Position numbers and translations under genes: made by a program | Part shown: positions 10,810 to 19,633 of the stretch, one piece after another | Layout of the letters: each line of letters begins with the position of its first letter | Position numbering within the stretch: position 1 is the stretch's first letter | Source of the DNA: Thoreauomyces humboldtii | Taxonomy: Eukaryota > Chytridiomycota > Chytridiomycetes > Spizellomycetales > Powellomycetaceae | NCBI GenBank assembly: GCA_027596035.1 | Contig: JADGJA010000131.1 | Span: 1-38,673 of the forward strand | Length of the DNA: 38,673 nucleotides | Direction of reading: 5' to 3' | Notes under the pieces: model-generated | Database searches by the model: none | What the model was told of the DNA's origin: nothing | The model's input: only the letters and a program-made list of their open reading frames with translations

Positions 10810-11651
10810 CTACCGGACATATCCTCGGGTGACGACAACGGCAACCACGGCAACGGCGGCGGCGGCACCGGCCAGCAGAGACGATGTGAGAAGCTTGTTC
10901 TGCTTCTTTGCGACGGCGAGTTCGGTCATGAGGGAGGTGTTGCGCTTGAGGAGGAACTGTAGGGGAAAGCGTGAGTAAGAAGAGGTTTCGGCAGCTCGGA
11001 AAGATCCGGAACGGAACCATCCATTCAGCGCAAGCCACCCCGGTCTCAAGTTGCCGGGATGACTGGTTGTGCCGCTCCTTTTATAGAACGAGGACTGGAG
11101 CGATTCCCTCGCCCACCTCTCGCCGGCCCTTCCTTCCCACTGCGGACGCGAATCATGTTTCCGACGGACCGCTCACCTCGTTGTACTTCTTGATACCACC
11201 CTCCTTGCGGTGAGTTCCGTCGCAGAAGGCTCCGTTGGCGCTCTCTCGGCATCCGCACAGGTACACCGTCTTTTTCTCGTCGACCGTCAGCTTCTGGGGT
11301 TTCATTCCGCTGCCCTTGTGCTATGGCGGATATCGATCGACGGAGGGATTCAGCATTGGACGGGAGAAGGCCATAGATTCTTGGAATGCCCAACGGGGAA
11401 GGGGGCAGGGAGCAACTTACGCTTCCATCGCAGAAAGGCTGCGACTTGGACTCTCCGCACGTGCAGTAGTAGTAGTCCTTTCTGAGAAAGCACAAAGAGC
11501 CGTCTGAGCATTCGCGTTGGGGCTGGGTGATCTCTCTAGCGCAAACAGCTCATCCATACCCAGGCTCCAACTCGACGGCGTAGGGAGATGGCTTTGTAAG
11601 GGCACCGACGGGCGCGGGGACGACGACAGATGACGCTTCGGGGACGGTCAT
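10810..11651 (-). CDS. Dual-CDGSH iron-sulfur protein with C-terminal membrane anchor
   Basis: Four exons on the minus strand: 11651-11560, 11481-11421, 11320-11177 and 10956-10810 (introns 78, 100 and 220 nt), giving 147 residues. The start is the ATG in a good context (CCCACCATGACC); an upstream in-frame GTG is not used. Two full CDGSH cluster-binding motifs are present: CTCGESKSQPFCDGSH and CGCRESANGAFCDGTH, each with the three Cys and one His that bind a 2Fe-2S cluster. Having two motifs in one chain resembles CISD3/MiNT. Unlike that soluble mitochondrial protein, it ends in a hydrophobic segment (SLLAGAAAAVAVVAVVVTRG), so it may be tail-anchored, perhaps in the outer mitochondrial or ER membrane. 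Members act in iron and redox homeostasis. The last intron is the longest and the least certain. Confidence 0.9.
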
Positions 11652-12142
11652 GGTGGGAAGAGAGATTCCTTTGGTAGATGACGGGGGCGTGGAGGTGACG
11701 GATCTTTGCGTGCAAGGAGCTTCTGTTTTCGAAGACACGATACTGGTCCAGGGGTAGGGTTGTGTCGTCCACTCTCGCGCGCGCCGTGCACAGCTTGAAC
11801 GCGAGAGAAGAACGAATCCGTGCAGACTCTTCTTCCATCACAAGAGGATTGTAGCGCAGCCCAGCACCGCCGATGGCAACCCAGAGCTGCGAGGAACAGC
11901 CAACATAAAGCTGATCAGAAAAGAACAGGGACATTGCAAAACACCACCCTTGAGACAAGCGAGCGATGGTCCAGCTATCGCGGGCTCTGGCGGGCGGGGA
12001 CTCGCCCGAAAAGAGAACTCGTTCGCGCAGTGCCAGCCAAGCGAGCTTGACACTGCGCGAGAGTTGCTGACGACGCGATCCGACTCCCTCAACGCCGCCA
12101 TCCCATCCACCTGAAGCAAGCCGACACCATGCAAAAGATTCA
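11652..12142. other. CDGSH promoter region, no further gene seen
   Basis: Upstream flank of the CDGSH gene, reaching to the tRNA-His gene. Open frames on both strands show no domain or repeat. Confidence 0.4.
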
Positions 12143-12213
12143 TGCTCCCTGCGAGAATTGAACTCGCGTTCCTGCCGCCACAAGGCAGTGTTCTGCCACT
12201 AAACTAAGGAAGC
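12143..12213 (-). tRNA. tRNA-His (GTG)
   Basis: A 71-nt cloverleaf including the discriminator A, with no intron. The acceptor stem GCTTCCT pairs with AGGGAGC (one G-U). The D arm is GTTTAGTGGCAGAAC. The anticodon stem CTGCC/GGCAG holds the loop TTGTGGC, giving anticodon GTG. The T arm is GCGAG-TTCAATT-CTCGC. No extra 5' G is encoded in the acceptor stem, which fits the post-transcriptional G-1 addition of eukaryotic tRNA-His. Its 5' half and upstream flank are duplicated in a tandem array right next to it. Confidence 0.9.
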
Positions 12214-12517
12214 CCTTGGGTTAGGAACGGTTTCTCTACGCTACTTGATGCTTTCCAGATGCGGCAGTGTCTGCCACTAAACTGAGGAAGCGGTTGGGTT
12301 AGGAACGGTTTCTCTACGCTACTTGATGCTTTCCAGATGCGGCAGTGTCTGCCACTAAACTCAGGAAGCCCTTGGGTTAGGAACGGTTTCTCTACGCTAC
12401 TTGATGCTTTCCTGCTCGCACAAGGCAGTGTCTGCCACTAAACTAAGGAAGCGGTTGGGTTAGGAACGGTTTCTCTACGCTACTTGATGCTTTCCTTTGG
12501 CCACAGGGCGGCAGTGT
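12184..12517 (-). repeat. Tandem array of tRNA-His 5' halves plus upstream flank
   Basis: Units begin at 12184 (inside the intact tRNA), 12263, 12341 and 12424, with periods of 79, 78 and 83 nt, and a degenerate fifth start at 12510. Read on the minus strand, each unit contains about 45 nt of upstream flank (the block spelled AACGGTTTCTCTACGC on the plus strand) followed by the tRNA 5' half. That half runs from the acceptor strand through the D arm to the anticodon stem CACTGCC. The T arm and 3' acceptor strand occur only in the intact gene. The unit starting at 12424 extends further and keeps the GTG anticodon loop. The acceptor bases vary slightly between units (CTTCCT, CTTCCTC, CTTCCTG). 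Confidence 0.9.
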
Positions 12518-13093
12518 TTCAAGACTTAAACCAGCGGAAAGTAGTCGTTTTTGCGGTCTGTGCGTGCAAAGTTGTGTGCATGATAGGCGGTTCTGCGCGT
12601 AGTCGAGTAGGCTGTCCAAATCTTGCATCTACGAATTATCACTGGGGCGATGCTTCGACTCCCCTTTCAAATCGCCAAATGCCTTGGACCCTCGCTAGTG
12701 GCCACGTACAGTACAGAAGGTTGGGCGCGCCGAATCTGTACGAGACGGCGGGCAGGCTGACCGTGAGCTCCGTCAGGCCGAGGTAGAGCGTAACGTTGTT
12801 GCGCCCCACTCTCCTTGCGAAAAGTAAACGATTTTTTTTGTCTTTTTCTAGGCGGGACCCCTAGGGGCGCCGACGAAGTTAGGAGTCCTTGGGTGTTTAG
12901 GCAACGCTTCCAGGGCATCGAGGGGCGTTACCATGACCCCAAGGATTCTCGTCTAAAGAAACAAGGAGCGGTGCGTTTCCTCTCTTTTTGCTCAAAATAC
13001 AAGTCAAGAAACGCAGCGAAACATGTACGCAATTGCAAAAGCGCAGCACCGGAATAGACGTCACGACATGGGATTTCACCCTGCATTCTTTCT
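12518..13093. other. Intergenic, no gene seen
   Basis: Flank between the tRNA-His array and the 3' end of the next gene. Short open frames only, with no domain or further tRNA-like fold. Confidence 0.4.
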
Positions 13094-14103
13094 CTAGTCC
13101 CAGATCCCGCCACCAATACCAGTCCCCGTGGCAGGTCTTCCCTGAGCCTGAACATTCTGGCTTGTTCCGTTCCGAGCCAAAGCCCGCTCCCTCTGTGCCG
13201 CCTTCTCCTTCTCCGCGAGAGCGGCAATGTGGGCTCTCTCCTGATTCCGTCGATGCTCACGGAGGGCAATGGACTGATCATCCTGCATGGATTGTTTCGC
13301 GAGTTTGACGCGTTCCGCCTTGCGTTGGTTCTCCCTCTGCTTTTTGGTCAAAGTCTCCGAGGATGAAGAATTTGACTTTGTCGACGAAAAGGATGGGGTA
13401 GAAGTCGTGGTAGCTGGACGGATGGAGATGGAGCGAGGTTTGGCAGGTTTTCCTGGCGTGACGAGATGAGCAGAGCGACGAAGGAAGATGCGTGTTTTCT
13501 TATGCAAAACATACTGTTGACGACATCGACCATGGACCAACCGTCCTCCCCTGACACGTCATTCGCCGAGACTTCCTCAGGACCCTTCACTCGCAGGACG
13601 CGCGCAAGCTCTCCTTCGTCATCGGAATCCAGATCCATGTCGGGTTTATGGGTGCCAGCGGCAGACGGTGGAGCAGCCACTGGCAGAGCCGGAAACTCTT
13701 CCTCTCGCCTCGCGGCCTCCTGCTTCCTAGCGGCCTGAAGAAGCTGCTTCGTGGACTGATGTTTCTGCGACTGCTGCTGCTTCTTCTGCGGTGCTTCTGG
13801 TGCCGGTACCTGAGCTGGAATCGAGGGGGTTTTTGCGGGTCGTTTGTTGACTGCAGAGACGGACGTCGAGGGGGAGAGAGCTGGGGATACGAGGACGGCA
13901 TCCGTGTCGGAATCCAGGCTTGCTTTAGTCGCGGTTATGGAGTCCTTTGCTGATGACTTCTTCTTCTTCTTGTTCTTTTTCGCTTTGGCGGAAACATCGG
14001 TGGTCGGAGAACCTGTGGTGGGTGGTGATGGTGCGGCTGCTGGACCGACCGCCCAGAAATAGACGACGAGCGCACCCACGAGAAAAGCGATCATCACGTT
14101 CAT
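13094..14103 (-). CDS. N-terminally anchored basic/low-complexity protein of unknown function
   Basis: Exons 14103-13515 and 13452-13094, with a 62-nt intron (GTATGT...GCCAG, phase 1), encode 315 residues. The N-terminus is a hydrophobic segment (MIAFLVGALVVYFWAV, about residues 4-19) that would insert as a signal anchor. Next come a lysine run (AKKNKKKKKSSAK) and Ala/Pro/Ser-rich sequence. A Gln/Lys-rich helix follows (APQKKQQQSQKHQSTKQLL), then EEFPALP, then an acidic DSDDEGE patch, and finally GEDGWSMVDVVN at the exon end. Exon 2 is a charged helix (KKQRENQRKAERVKLAKQ) ending GIGGGIWD. The overall plan, an ER-type anchor with a cytosolic basic coiled tail, recalls ribosome-associated membrane proteins, but I recognise no family. 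It is transcribed divergently from the cupin gene. Confidence 0.75.
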
Positions 14104-14807
14104 GTTTAGACGGAGAGACCTGGAGAGGCAGCTTGGATTGGGACTTGTCTTATGTGTGTGGATGAACGATTGCGGTTCAACGCTTCAACGTGTTGCTGTG
14201 CGCTGGACGGCACTGGGGATTGGTCACTTTATGATCTGCTGCGCCCCCCGTCGTCGCAAGCCCCATCCTCGTAAGGATCTACCTTACCTTCTTTGCAATT
14301 CATGCGGGAATGGTGAGAACTGCTCAAGAGATATGTACAGGTCGATAACGGTCCAAGGGAGGTACAGTCCAATGAAAGAGAGGCGGTCTGTACATTGCAA
14401 GGTTTGATTTCCGAGAAGGGGTGCAAGAGCCCGGACCATTCAGAACTTGGCAGCCCATACTTCTCGATGGCCAACTTCACACACACAAACACCTCGCTAG
14501 TCTAGAACTTCTGCCGCAGAACTTTATCGCTGGAGCAAACCCTTGTGGCCGTCCCCAAGGGCCGGGTCGCTAGGGGTCGCTACCTTTTCCTCACGCATGA
14601 GCCGCTGTCGAATTGTCTCGTCCACGCCCCAGTGCCCCAGTCCACGCCGTCGTCCTTCGGAATCCCACCGGTCGGGGCTGAAGCTTTGCGGTCGCTATCT
14701 ACGGACCACCTCTGGACCTTTTCACGTCAAGTCTTGTGATAAGTTCAGAAGATGTTGCCGTCAACCCCCGCCGCTTCGAGTCCATTGCCACATTCTACGT
14801 GCCATCG
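14104..14807. promoter_or_regulatory. Shared divergent promoter region
   Basis: A 700-nt region between the divergent anchored-protein and cupin genes. No coding signature was found. The in-frame stretch just upstream of the cupin ATG begins with GTG and lacks conservation signals, so it was left as leader. Confidence 0.4.
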
Positions 14808-15436
14808 ATGGCACCAATCCAGCTCCCCACCGTCGAAGCGCTGATAAAGAACCTCAACCTTCAAGCCCATCCAGAAGGCGGATATTATGCCGAAACCAAC
14901 CGCACACCTTCCGCGGTCCCCACATCCGACCACGACCTCACCACTTCCATCTACTACCTGATGTACAGATCGATCGACGAACCACGTTGCGCTCGATCGA
15001 GTCTCCACTGTCTGACGCGAGCGACCGAGACCTTCTACCTTCATCCATCGACCGCCAGCGCGACTCTCGTCGAGGTGGACGCCGATGGTGTAGATCGAGG
15101 GGTGGCGACGGCGAGGCTGATCCGACTCGGATGGGACGTGGCGAGCGGTGAGGTGTCGCAGCATACGTTCCGACAGGGGGTTTGGTTCGGAGGGGTCACG
15201 AACGCAGTGGAGGAGGGAGAGTATACGCTCGTGGGCTGCGCTTGTGGTAAGAGAGGCGAGCAGTGCCTGCGTCGATGGGTCGGTGAGCTTCGTTGACGAC
15301 ACTTGCTGTAGCTCCCGGATTCGACTACAAGGAGTTTCAGATGATAAAAGATCATCCAGACGTTGTCGAGGTGTTGACGAGTACCTTCAAGGACAAGGAC
15401 AAGCTCGTGTGGGACTTTTTGTCGAGACTGTTGTGA
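14808..15436 (+). CDS. DUF985 (cupin_5) family protein
   Basis: Exons 14808-15246 and 15312-15436 (65-nt intron, GTAAGA...CTGTAG, phase 1) give 187 residues. The start is the first in-frame ATG, immediately before the family's N-terminus. Family hallmarks appear in order: LIKNLNLQAHPEGGYYAET (about 12-30), TSIYYLMY, SSLHCLTRATETFYLHPS, the GEVSQHTF...VWFGG strand block, and YTLVGCAC. The intron interrupts the conserved GC-x-APGFDY motif, which is completed by APGFDYKEF in exon 2. These are small beta-barrel cupins, often without a known substrate; plant and bacterial relatives are uncharacterised or proposed to bind small molecules. It appears complete. Function cannot be taken further from sequence. 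Confidence 0.9.
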
Positions 15437-16028
15437 ACACCTGTTGGAATTTTGTTGCTTATAAAATGTCTCGGTTTTATCTGTCTTGGCGAGCCGTAAG
15501 ATGAGTCGGATTTTGGCGTGCGGCGCTGCCCGAGAGACTGGAACGTTGATGGGCCACGATCGGAATCCCTTGAGGATGCATCCTGTTGCGGGATGCAAGA
15601 TCGGCTCGTGATTTTTACAGGGCCATGAATGATGAACTGCCTGCGTCTCGGGAGCGCCATGGGCTGTTTACCTCCTTCGGGTGCGGAGGAACAGCTGCTG
15701 GGTGGCCAGGAGCCTGTCAAAACGTGACTTCGCCTCTTCCTCTCCGCACGAGAGCATACCGCAGTGTGACTGCACACGTATATTCAGCTCTCAAACCCAA
15801 AAGCAGCAGCAACGCAACGCAGCTGATTCCTGTTCAAGGGACTCTGACACTCACAAGCTCCCTTCCGAACCCTTCGCCTTTGATGGCGGAGCCACATTAT
15901 CATGTGTCCTTCGGATTTGATATGACACCGCCTACCCACGGCAATATAGATATGGCCGGGCAGAGCTGACCACCCCCCACTCACCTTCCCCTCTTCCGGT
16001 CTTGCCTTCCTTTGCATACCTCAAAAGC
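15437..16028. promoter_or_regulatory. Intergenic; cyclin promoter
   Basis: No gene seen. A near-palindrome around GGATGCATCCTGTTGCGGG lies at about 15574-15593. An AATATAGATAT element at about 15942-15952 lies some 80 nt before the cyclin start codon and is a plausible TATA box. Confidence 0.35.
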
Positions 16029-16845
16029 ATGTCTCCAGCGCTCACCACACCTCGACCTTACATGAAGGGTAGAAGCTTTCGACACACCTCCATCAAACCT
16101 GCAACACCATTTCTCCGCACGAAACCTCGAAGAAGCATGTCATACTCTCATACGGACGACTGGATGAGCGAGCTCGCATGCTGGTTCATGAGGTGAGAGT
16201 GAAATTTAGTCAAGGACGTGGAGATATCTCTGCCAGGTACTGACGGAGCACATCGATGTTCAAAGGACCTCATGGTTTCCAACATCGACAACGTCCAACT
16301 CCGCCATCCCACCTCTCCAAACCTTCGTATCCCACATCCTCCGCCAGACAGAGAATCCTCAATCGATTCTGTTTTGCGCCCTTCTGTACCTCAACCGTCT
16401 GCGCTCCCTCGCGAGACCATCCATACACGATTCTCCTACGGCATCCCATCGTCTGTTCGCAACGGCCGTCCTCACCGCCGTGAAGTTTGTCGACGACGGT
16501 GGAGTCGAGAACGGGACGTGGGCGAGGATCGTTGGGCTGGACGTCATGGACGTGAACGTGAGAGTGTTCTTGAGTTTCTGCTTTCGCAAGAATCCATCCG
16601 CTAACCAGGCATCCTCCTTTTAGTTCATGGAACGACAATTCCTGACAGCTCTGGATCACCGAATATGCATCACGATGGAGGAGTACAGCGCGTGGCTCTC
16701 GCTCGTCTGCTCTTCGTGGGCCATGGCCGTCGTTCCCAGTGTCAAGCCGCCAAGATTCGTGCCGCTGCCCGTGCCTCCACCTCTGCCATCTTATGTGCTT
16801 CCTCCCGTTTCATACGAGCGACTTCGATCGCGATCTGTGTGGTGA
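16029..16845 (+). CDS. PHO80/PCL-type cyclin
   Basis: Proposed exons 16029-16192, 16224-16557 and 16624-16845 give 239 residues. The cyclin box is clear: PPLQTFVSHILRQTENP, then SILFCALLYLNRLRSL, ASHRLFATAVLTAVKFVDD, WARIVGLDVMDVN at the exon end, and FMERQFLTALDH...MEEYSAWL after a 66-nt intron. This is the Pho80-like cyclin fold, which in fungi partners Pho85-type CDKs in nutrient, polarity and cell-cycle control. A basic N-terminal extension (RTKPRRSMSYS) precedes the helix MSELACWFM. The first intron is only 31 nt (GTGAGA...GTGGAG). It is the only frame-consistent GT-AG pair I found, so either it is a microintron or that junction needs correction. The C-terminus is short and proline-rich. 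Confidence 0.8.
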
Positions 16846-17562
16846 TGATTGCAGCCACTGGTGTAGTATAGTTTTAGGAAGGCTAGGCTAATTGCTGTGC
16901 GGCACGGTAAATGAGGATCTGTGTTTTTTTTTTGGAGAGCATGTTCTTGGTGTGCTGCCCCGTGGAGGCTTTGTTATCTTATCCTATCACCCCACTAATA
17001 CCGTTCCGTGAGTTCCGTATCGTTGCAAAGCGTCCGAAGGCGCTCGAGAATGAATCGGTGCTGCTCTCGCTAGCTAAAGCTGTCCAATCCGCCGTAGCGA
17101 TTTGACCAGCGTTCTTTGAATGACCAAGACTTACGACGCGGACATCTTCATCACACGTAACTGCGGTAAGCGCAGCCATGACATCGGTCTCGGTGTATGT
17201 CGGATGACGTTGCGTATCTCGGTCGCGTTCGTTTGAGGATGACGACACTCCTAAATGGAGTGATGGGGTGGAAGCCCGCAGAAGCAATGAATCTGCTCAA
17301 AGACGATCAGTAATTCAGCCAGCGCAACCAAACTTGAAACATAGAAGGGAGGAAAGATCATGAGCAGAGAGGCAGAGAGGTGAGCTTTCGAACGCGAACC
17401 TGAAAGTATCGATAAACAATCTCGCTTACAGCTGCCCACCTTTTCTGCTGCGCATAAAGCGTAGCATAAGACGGTTGAACGTGGTCGGTGCCTGCTTTTA
17501 CATGGCCTGAGACCTCGACTAGATACGCCTGAAGCCAGAAATAATAGCAAAAATAAAACATG
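16846..17562. other. Intergenic, weak minus-strand exon candidate
   Basis: A minus-strand frame (17287-16979) contains TDVMAALTAVTCDEDVRV followed by a GTAAGT donor-like site, but no start, partner exon or family was found. One TGCTGCGCA motif lies at 17446-17454, downstream of tRNA-Lys copy 3. I see no other gene. Confidence 0.3.
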
Positions 17563-17635
17563 AACCCACCGTGGGGGTCGAACCCACAACCTTGAGATTA
17601 AGAGTCTCACGCTCTGCCGATTGAGCTAGGCGGGC
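17563..17635 (-). tRNA. tRNA-Lys (CTT), copy 3
   Basis: All 73 positions match the other three tRNA-Lys copies, with anticodon CTT in loop CTCTTAA. Downstream on its strand is a T-rich run (TTTTATTTTTG) that can serve as a polymerase III terminator. Upstream, CTTATAG abuts the 5' end, and three TGCTGCGCA motifs follow within 240 nt. Confidence 0.97.
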
Positions 17636-17655
17636 CTATAAGAAAAGCCACGTTT

Positions 17656-17874
17656 TGCTGCGCAACAGGAGAGCAGGGTCCATCAGCGGAGCGTTGGCTT
17701 TACAGCCAATTCGTAATGTTGACGCTGTACATGTCAGTGCAAGTCCAGCCTTGCTGCGCAATGTGAGGAAATATTTTGGATGCGAAGGACCCGTATACCA
17801 AGCGTTGCTTCCATGAGTCCATTGTATTTGTCGGAGCTTACTTTCAAGAAGCAATACACGGTAGGTGCTGCGCA
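17656..17874. repeat. Cluster of TGCTGCGCA motifs upstream of tRNA-Lys copy 3
   Basis: The 9-mer occurs at 17656, 17752 and 17866 in the same orientation, within 220 nt just upstream of tRNA-Lys copy 3. Two more precede tRNA-Lys copy 4 and a shorter version precedes copy 2. A 66-codon ATG frame (17934-17734, minus, beginning MAPTKVDVTEILRRK) spans part of this interval; it has no recognisable domain. Confidence 0.5.
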
Positions 17875-17952
17875 CTGACTTGCTGATACTTTTCTTCTAA
17901 GGATTTCAGTGACGTCCACTTTGGTCGGCGCCATAAATAAGAGGGTCCATGA

Positions 17953-18871
17953 CTATTCGATCCCTTCGCCTTGCTTCAATGCGGCGAGAACGTGCTGCGG
18001 TATGTCGGCTTTCTTTTGGTTCTCGTAATCGAAGGTGACGATTTCGCATTCGCACTGTGCGGCAAATAAAGTGGATGAGTGGATAAAAATGGGCGAAGAC
18101 GGGTGTTTTCGAGTCCGGGAAGATGGGGAAACCTCTGCAACGATCACGCCGTGTGCGTGAGAGACGATCCGACCCAGTTGAGTAAACCGATTTTTCTTGA
18201 TGGATGCCGGGTCCACTCGGACACCGATCGTCATGGTGTCGGGATAGGTTGCCTGCGCTTTATATCGAGTCGTTACGCTCGCAACGATGGGGCCTGCGAA
18301 GAAGGTTCCTGACGGTAAGGCGAGCGGATTGCCACTGACCCGCGGCACACCTTCGCAGCGTACCCACGGTGATGGGAGTCATAAAGTTTTTGTACTCCTG
18401 CTTGGTCAGGTTTGCCCCTAGCGTGTGGTGGAACCACGCCATTCCTGAGAATTCACTGAAGATGCTTAACGTTGGTATTCAAATCTCAAACGATAGTGTC
18501 CTCTTACTTACGGCCGCTTTCGAAGTATCGCATGTGCTGCACATTATCTATGGGTATGTTGAATGAACACGAACGTCGAAACTGCCAGGCACTACAAGCG
18601 TGGGAAACTCACTCAGATGACCAAAGGAGTCCTGGTCGCCCCACTGCACCGGCAGATTGATCAACGCAGAGAATCCTTCCAAGTGCTTTGCAACCTGAGG
18701 GGGAAGCTGCTTCCGGACCTCTGCCGCATCGACGAGGGCACCGATCGGAAGGTGCGGGTGGCTCGGCGTGGCGGGTAACGACGTGTGTTTTGCGCGGAGC
18801 TGATTCGCCACCTGCAGGATTCGGCGGGATGGAGACTGAGCGGATGCGGTGGACGCGAGTAGCTGAATCAT
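17953..18871 (-). CDS. Hot-dog fold acyl-CoA thioesterase (4HBT family), probably mitochondrial
   Basis: Five minus-strand exons: 18871-18613, 18547-18512, 18444-18364, 18293-18133 and 18054-17953 (introns 65, 67, 70 and 78 nt), 212 residues. Splicing assembles the hot-dog signature WGDQDSFGHLNNV from exon 1 into the 36-nt exon 2, which goes on to HMRYFESG. In this family Asp and His/Asn of the D-x-D-x-x-G-H-x-N-N pattern position the thioester and water. Later blocks are TPITVGPIVASVTTRYK, YPDTMTIGVRV and CECEIVTFDYENQKKA. The N-terminus (MIQLLASTASAQSPSRRILQ) is Arg/Ser-rich with no acidic residues, suggesting a mitochondrial presequence. The family hydrolyses acyl-CoA thioesters; chain specificity is unknown. 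The last intron is a multiple of three and has an unusual GTTTCC donor, so it might be retained. Confidence 0.88.
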
Positions 18872-19633
18872 GCCGGTGGTCTGTAAGTCTGGAATGGGAA
18901 GCAAGCAGAGGATAGCGAGTTACAGGCTCGAGGGCAACCTGTGGGAAGAACGGGAAAGCGTACACCGAGACGCGATGGTGTCCAAGCAAAGGGCATCGGC
19001 ACCAAAGTCAGCAGCATTCCTTTGTTAGACCCCGATTCCTTGAAAGACCAATGGAAGTGCTAAGATCGGGACCTTCCGCAACGTTCAAGTTTCCATCCGC
19101 TAGACCCCAGAACGCATGTATCATGCATGAACTGCCGAGTAGAAATGCGGTCAACGGTATTGTGTATTGCAGTTTTTATTAAGCCCAAAACGGCTGCAAA
19201 TCAACCCTCTCTTTTAGTGAGTGAGGTCACCGCCTCCCCCAGAAAAACCACACGCATTTCTGCTTCTCGGTTCTTTCTCCGTGTTGCTGCGGGTGCTTTC
19301 TATTTCAGGGCACCGAGAGGACATTGCATTTGCTCACTGCAATCTCTCACTCCGCCACCCACCTCCTATTCCTATCCGAAGGCACAGCTCTTGCTGAGAT
19401 CAGCAACCATCCAAACCTCTAGTTCCGCTCGTCCGGACTAACTCCTGCTCAGCTCCCTTCAGGCGGAACTAAGCTACTTACCTGCTCCCTCGATAACTCT
19501 CGCATAACGATATAGCAACGGACGAGAAACAGAATTCCACGTCAGTCAACATCCGTCAACCCGAGCAGAGAGCGCATCGCTCCTTCCCATCTCAAAACGT
19601 CTGTCAGCACGGTTCCGATCAATCTTCTAAACC
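18872..19633. promoter_or_regulatory. Divergent promoter region
   Basis: Between the thioesterase and the coiled-coil gene. No gene or domain was seen in either strand. An upstream non-coding exon for either gene is possible. Confidence 0.35.

Noticed and set aside
11078..11090. TATA-like CTATAAAAGG on the minus strand
   Set aside because: Lies inside the third intron of the CDGSH gene, with no gene start downstream.
11561..11738. Longer N-terminus for the CDGSH protein
   Set aside because: The extended frame begins with GTG; the ATG at 11651 has a good context.
12214..12480. GGGTTAGG words as telomeric repeats
   Set aside because: Single words inside each array unit, not tandem TTAGGG.
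12184..12517. CRISPR-like reading of the 78-83 nt array
   Set aside because: The units are contiguous tRNA-derived duplications without unique spacers, in a eukaryotic genome.
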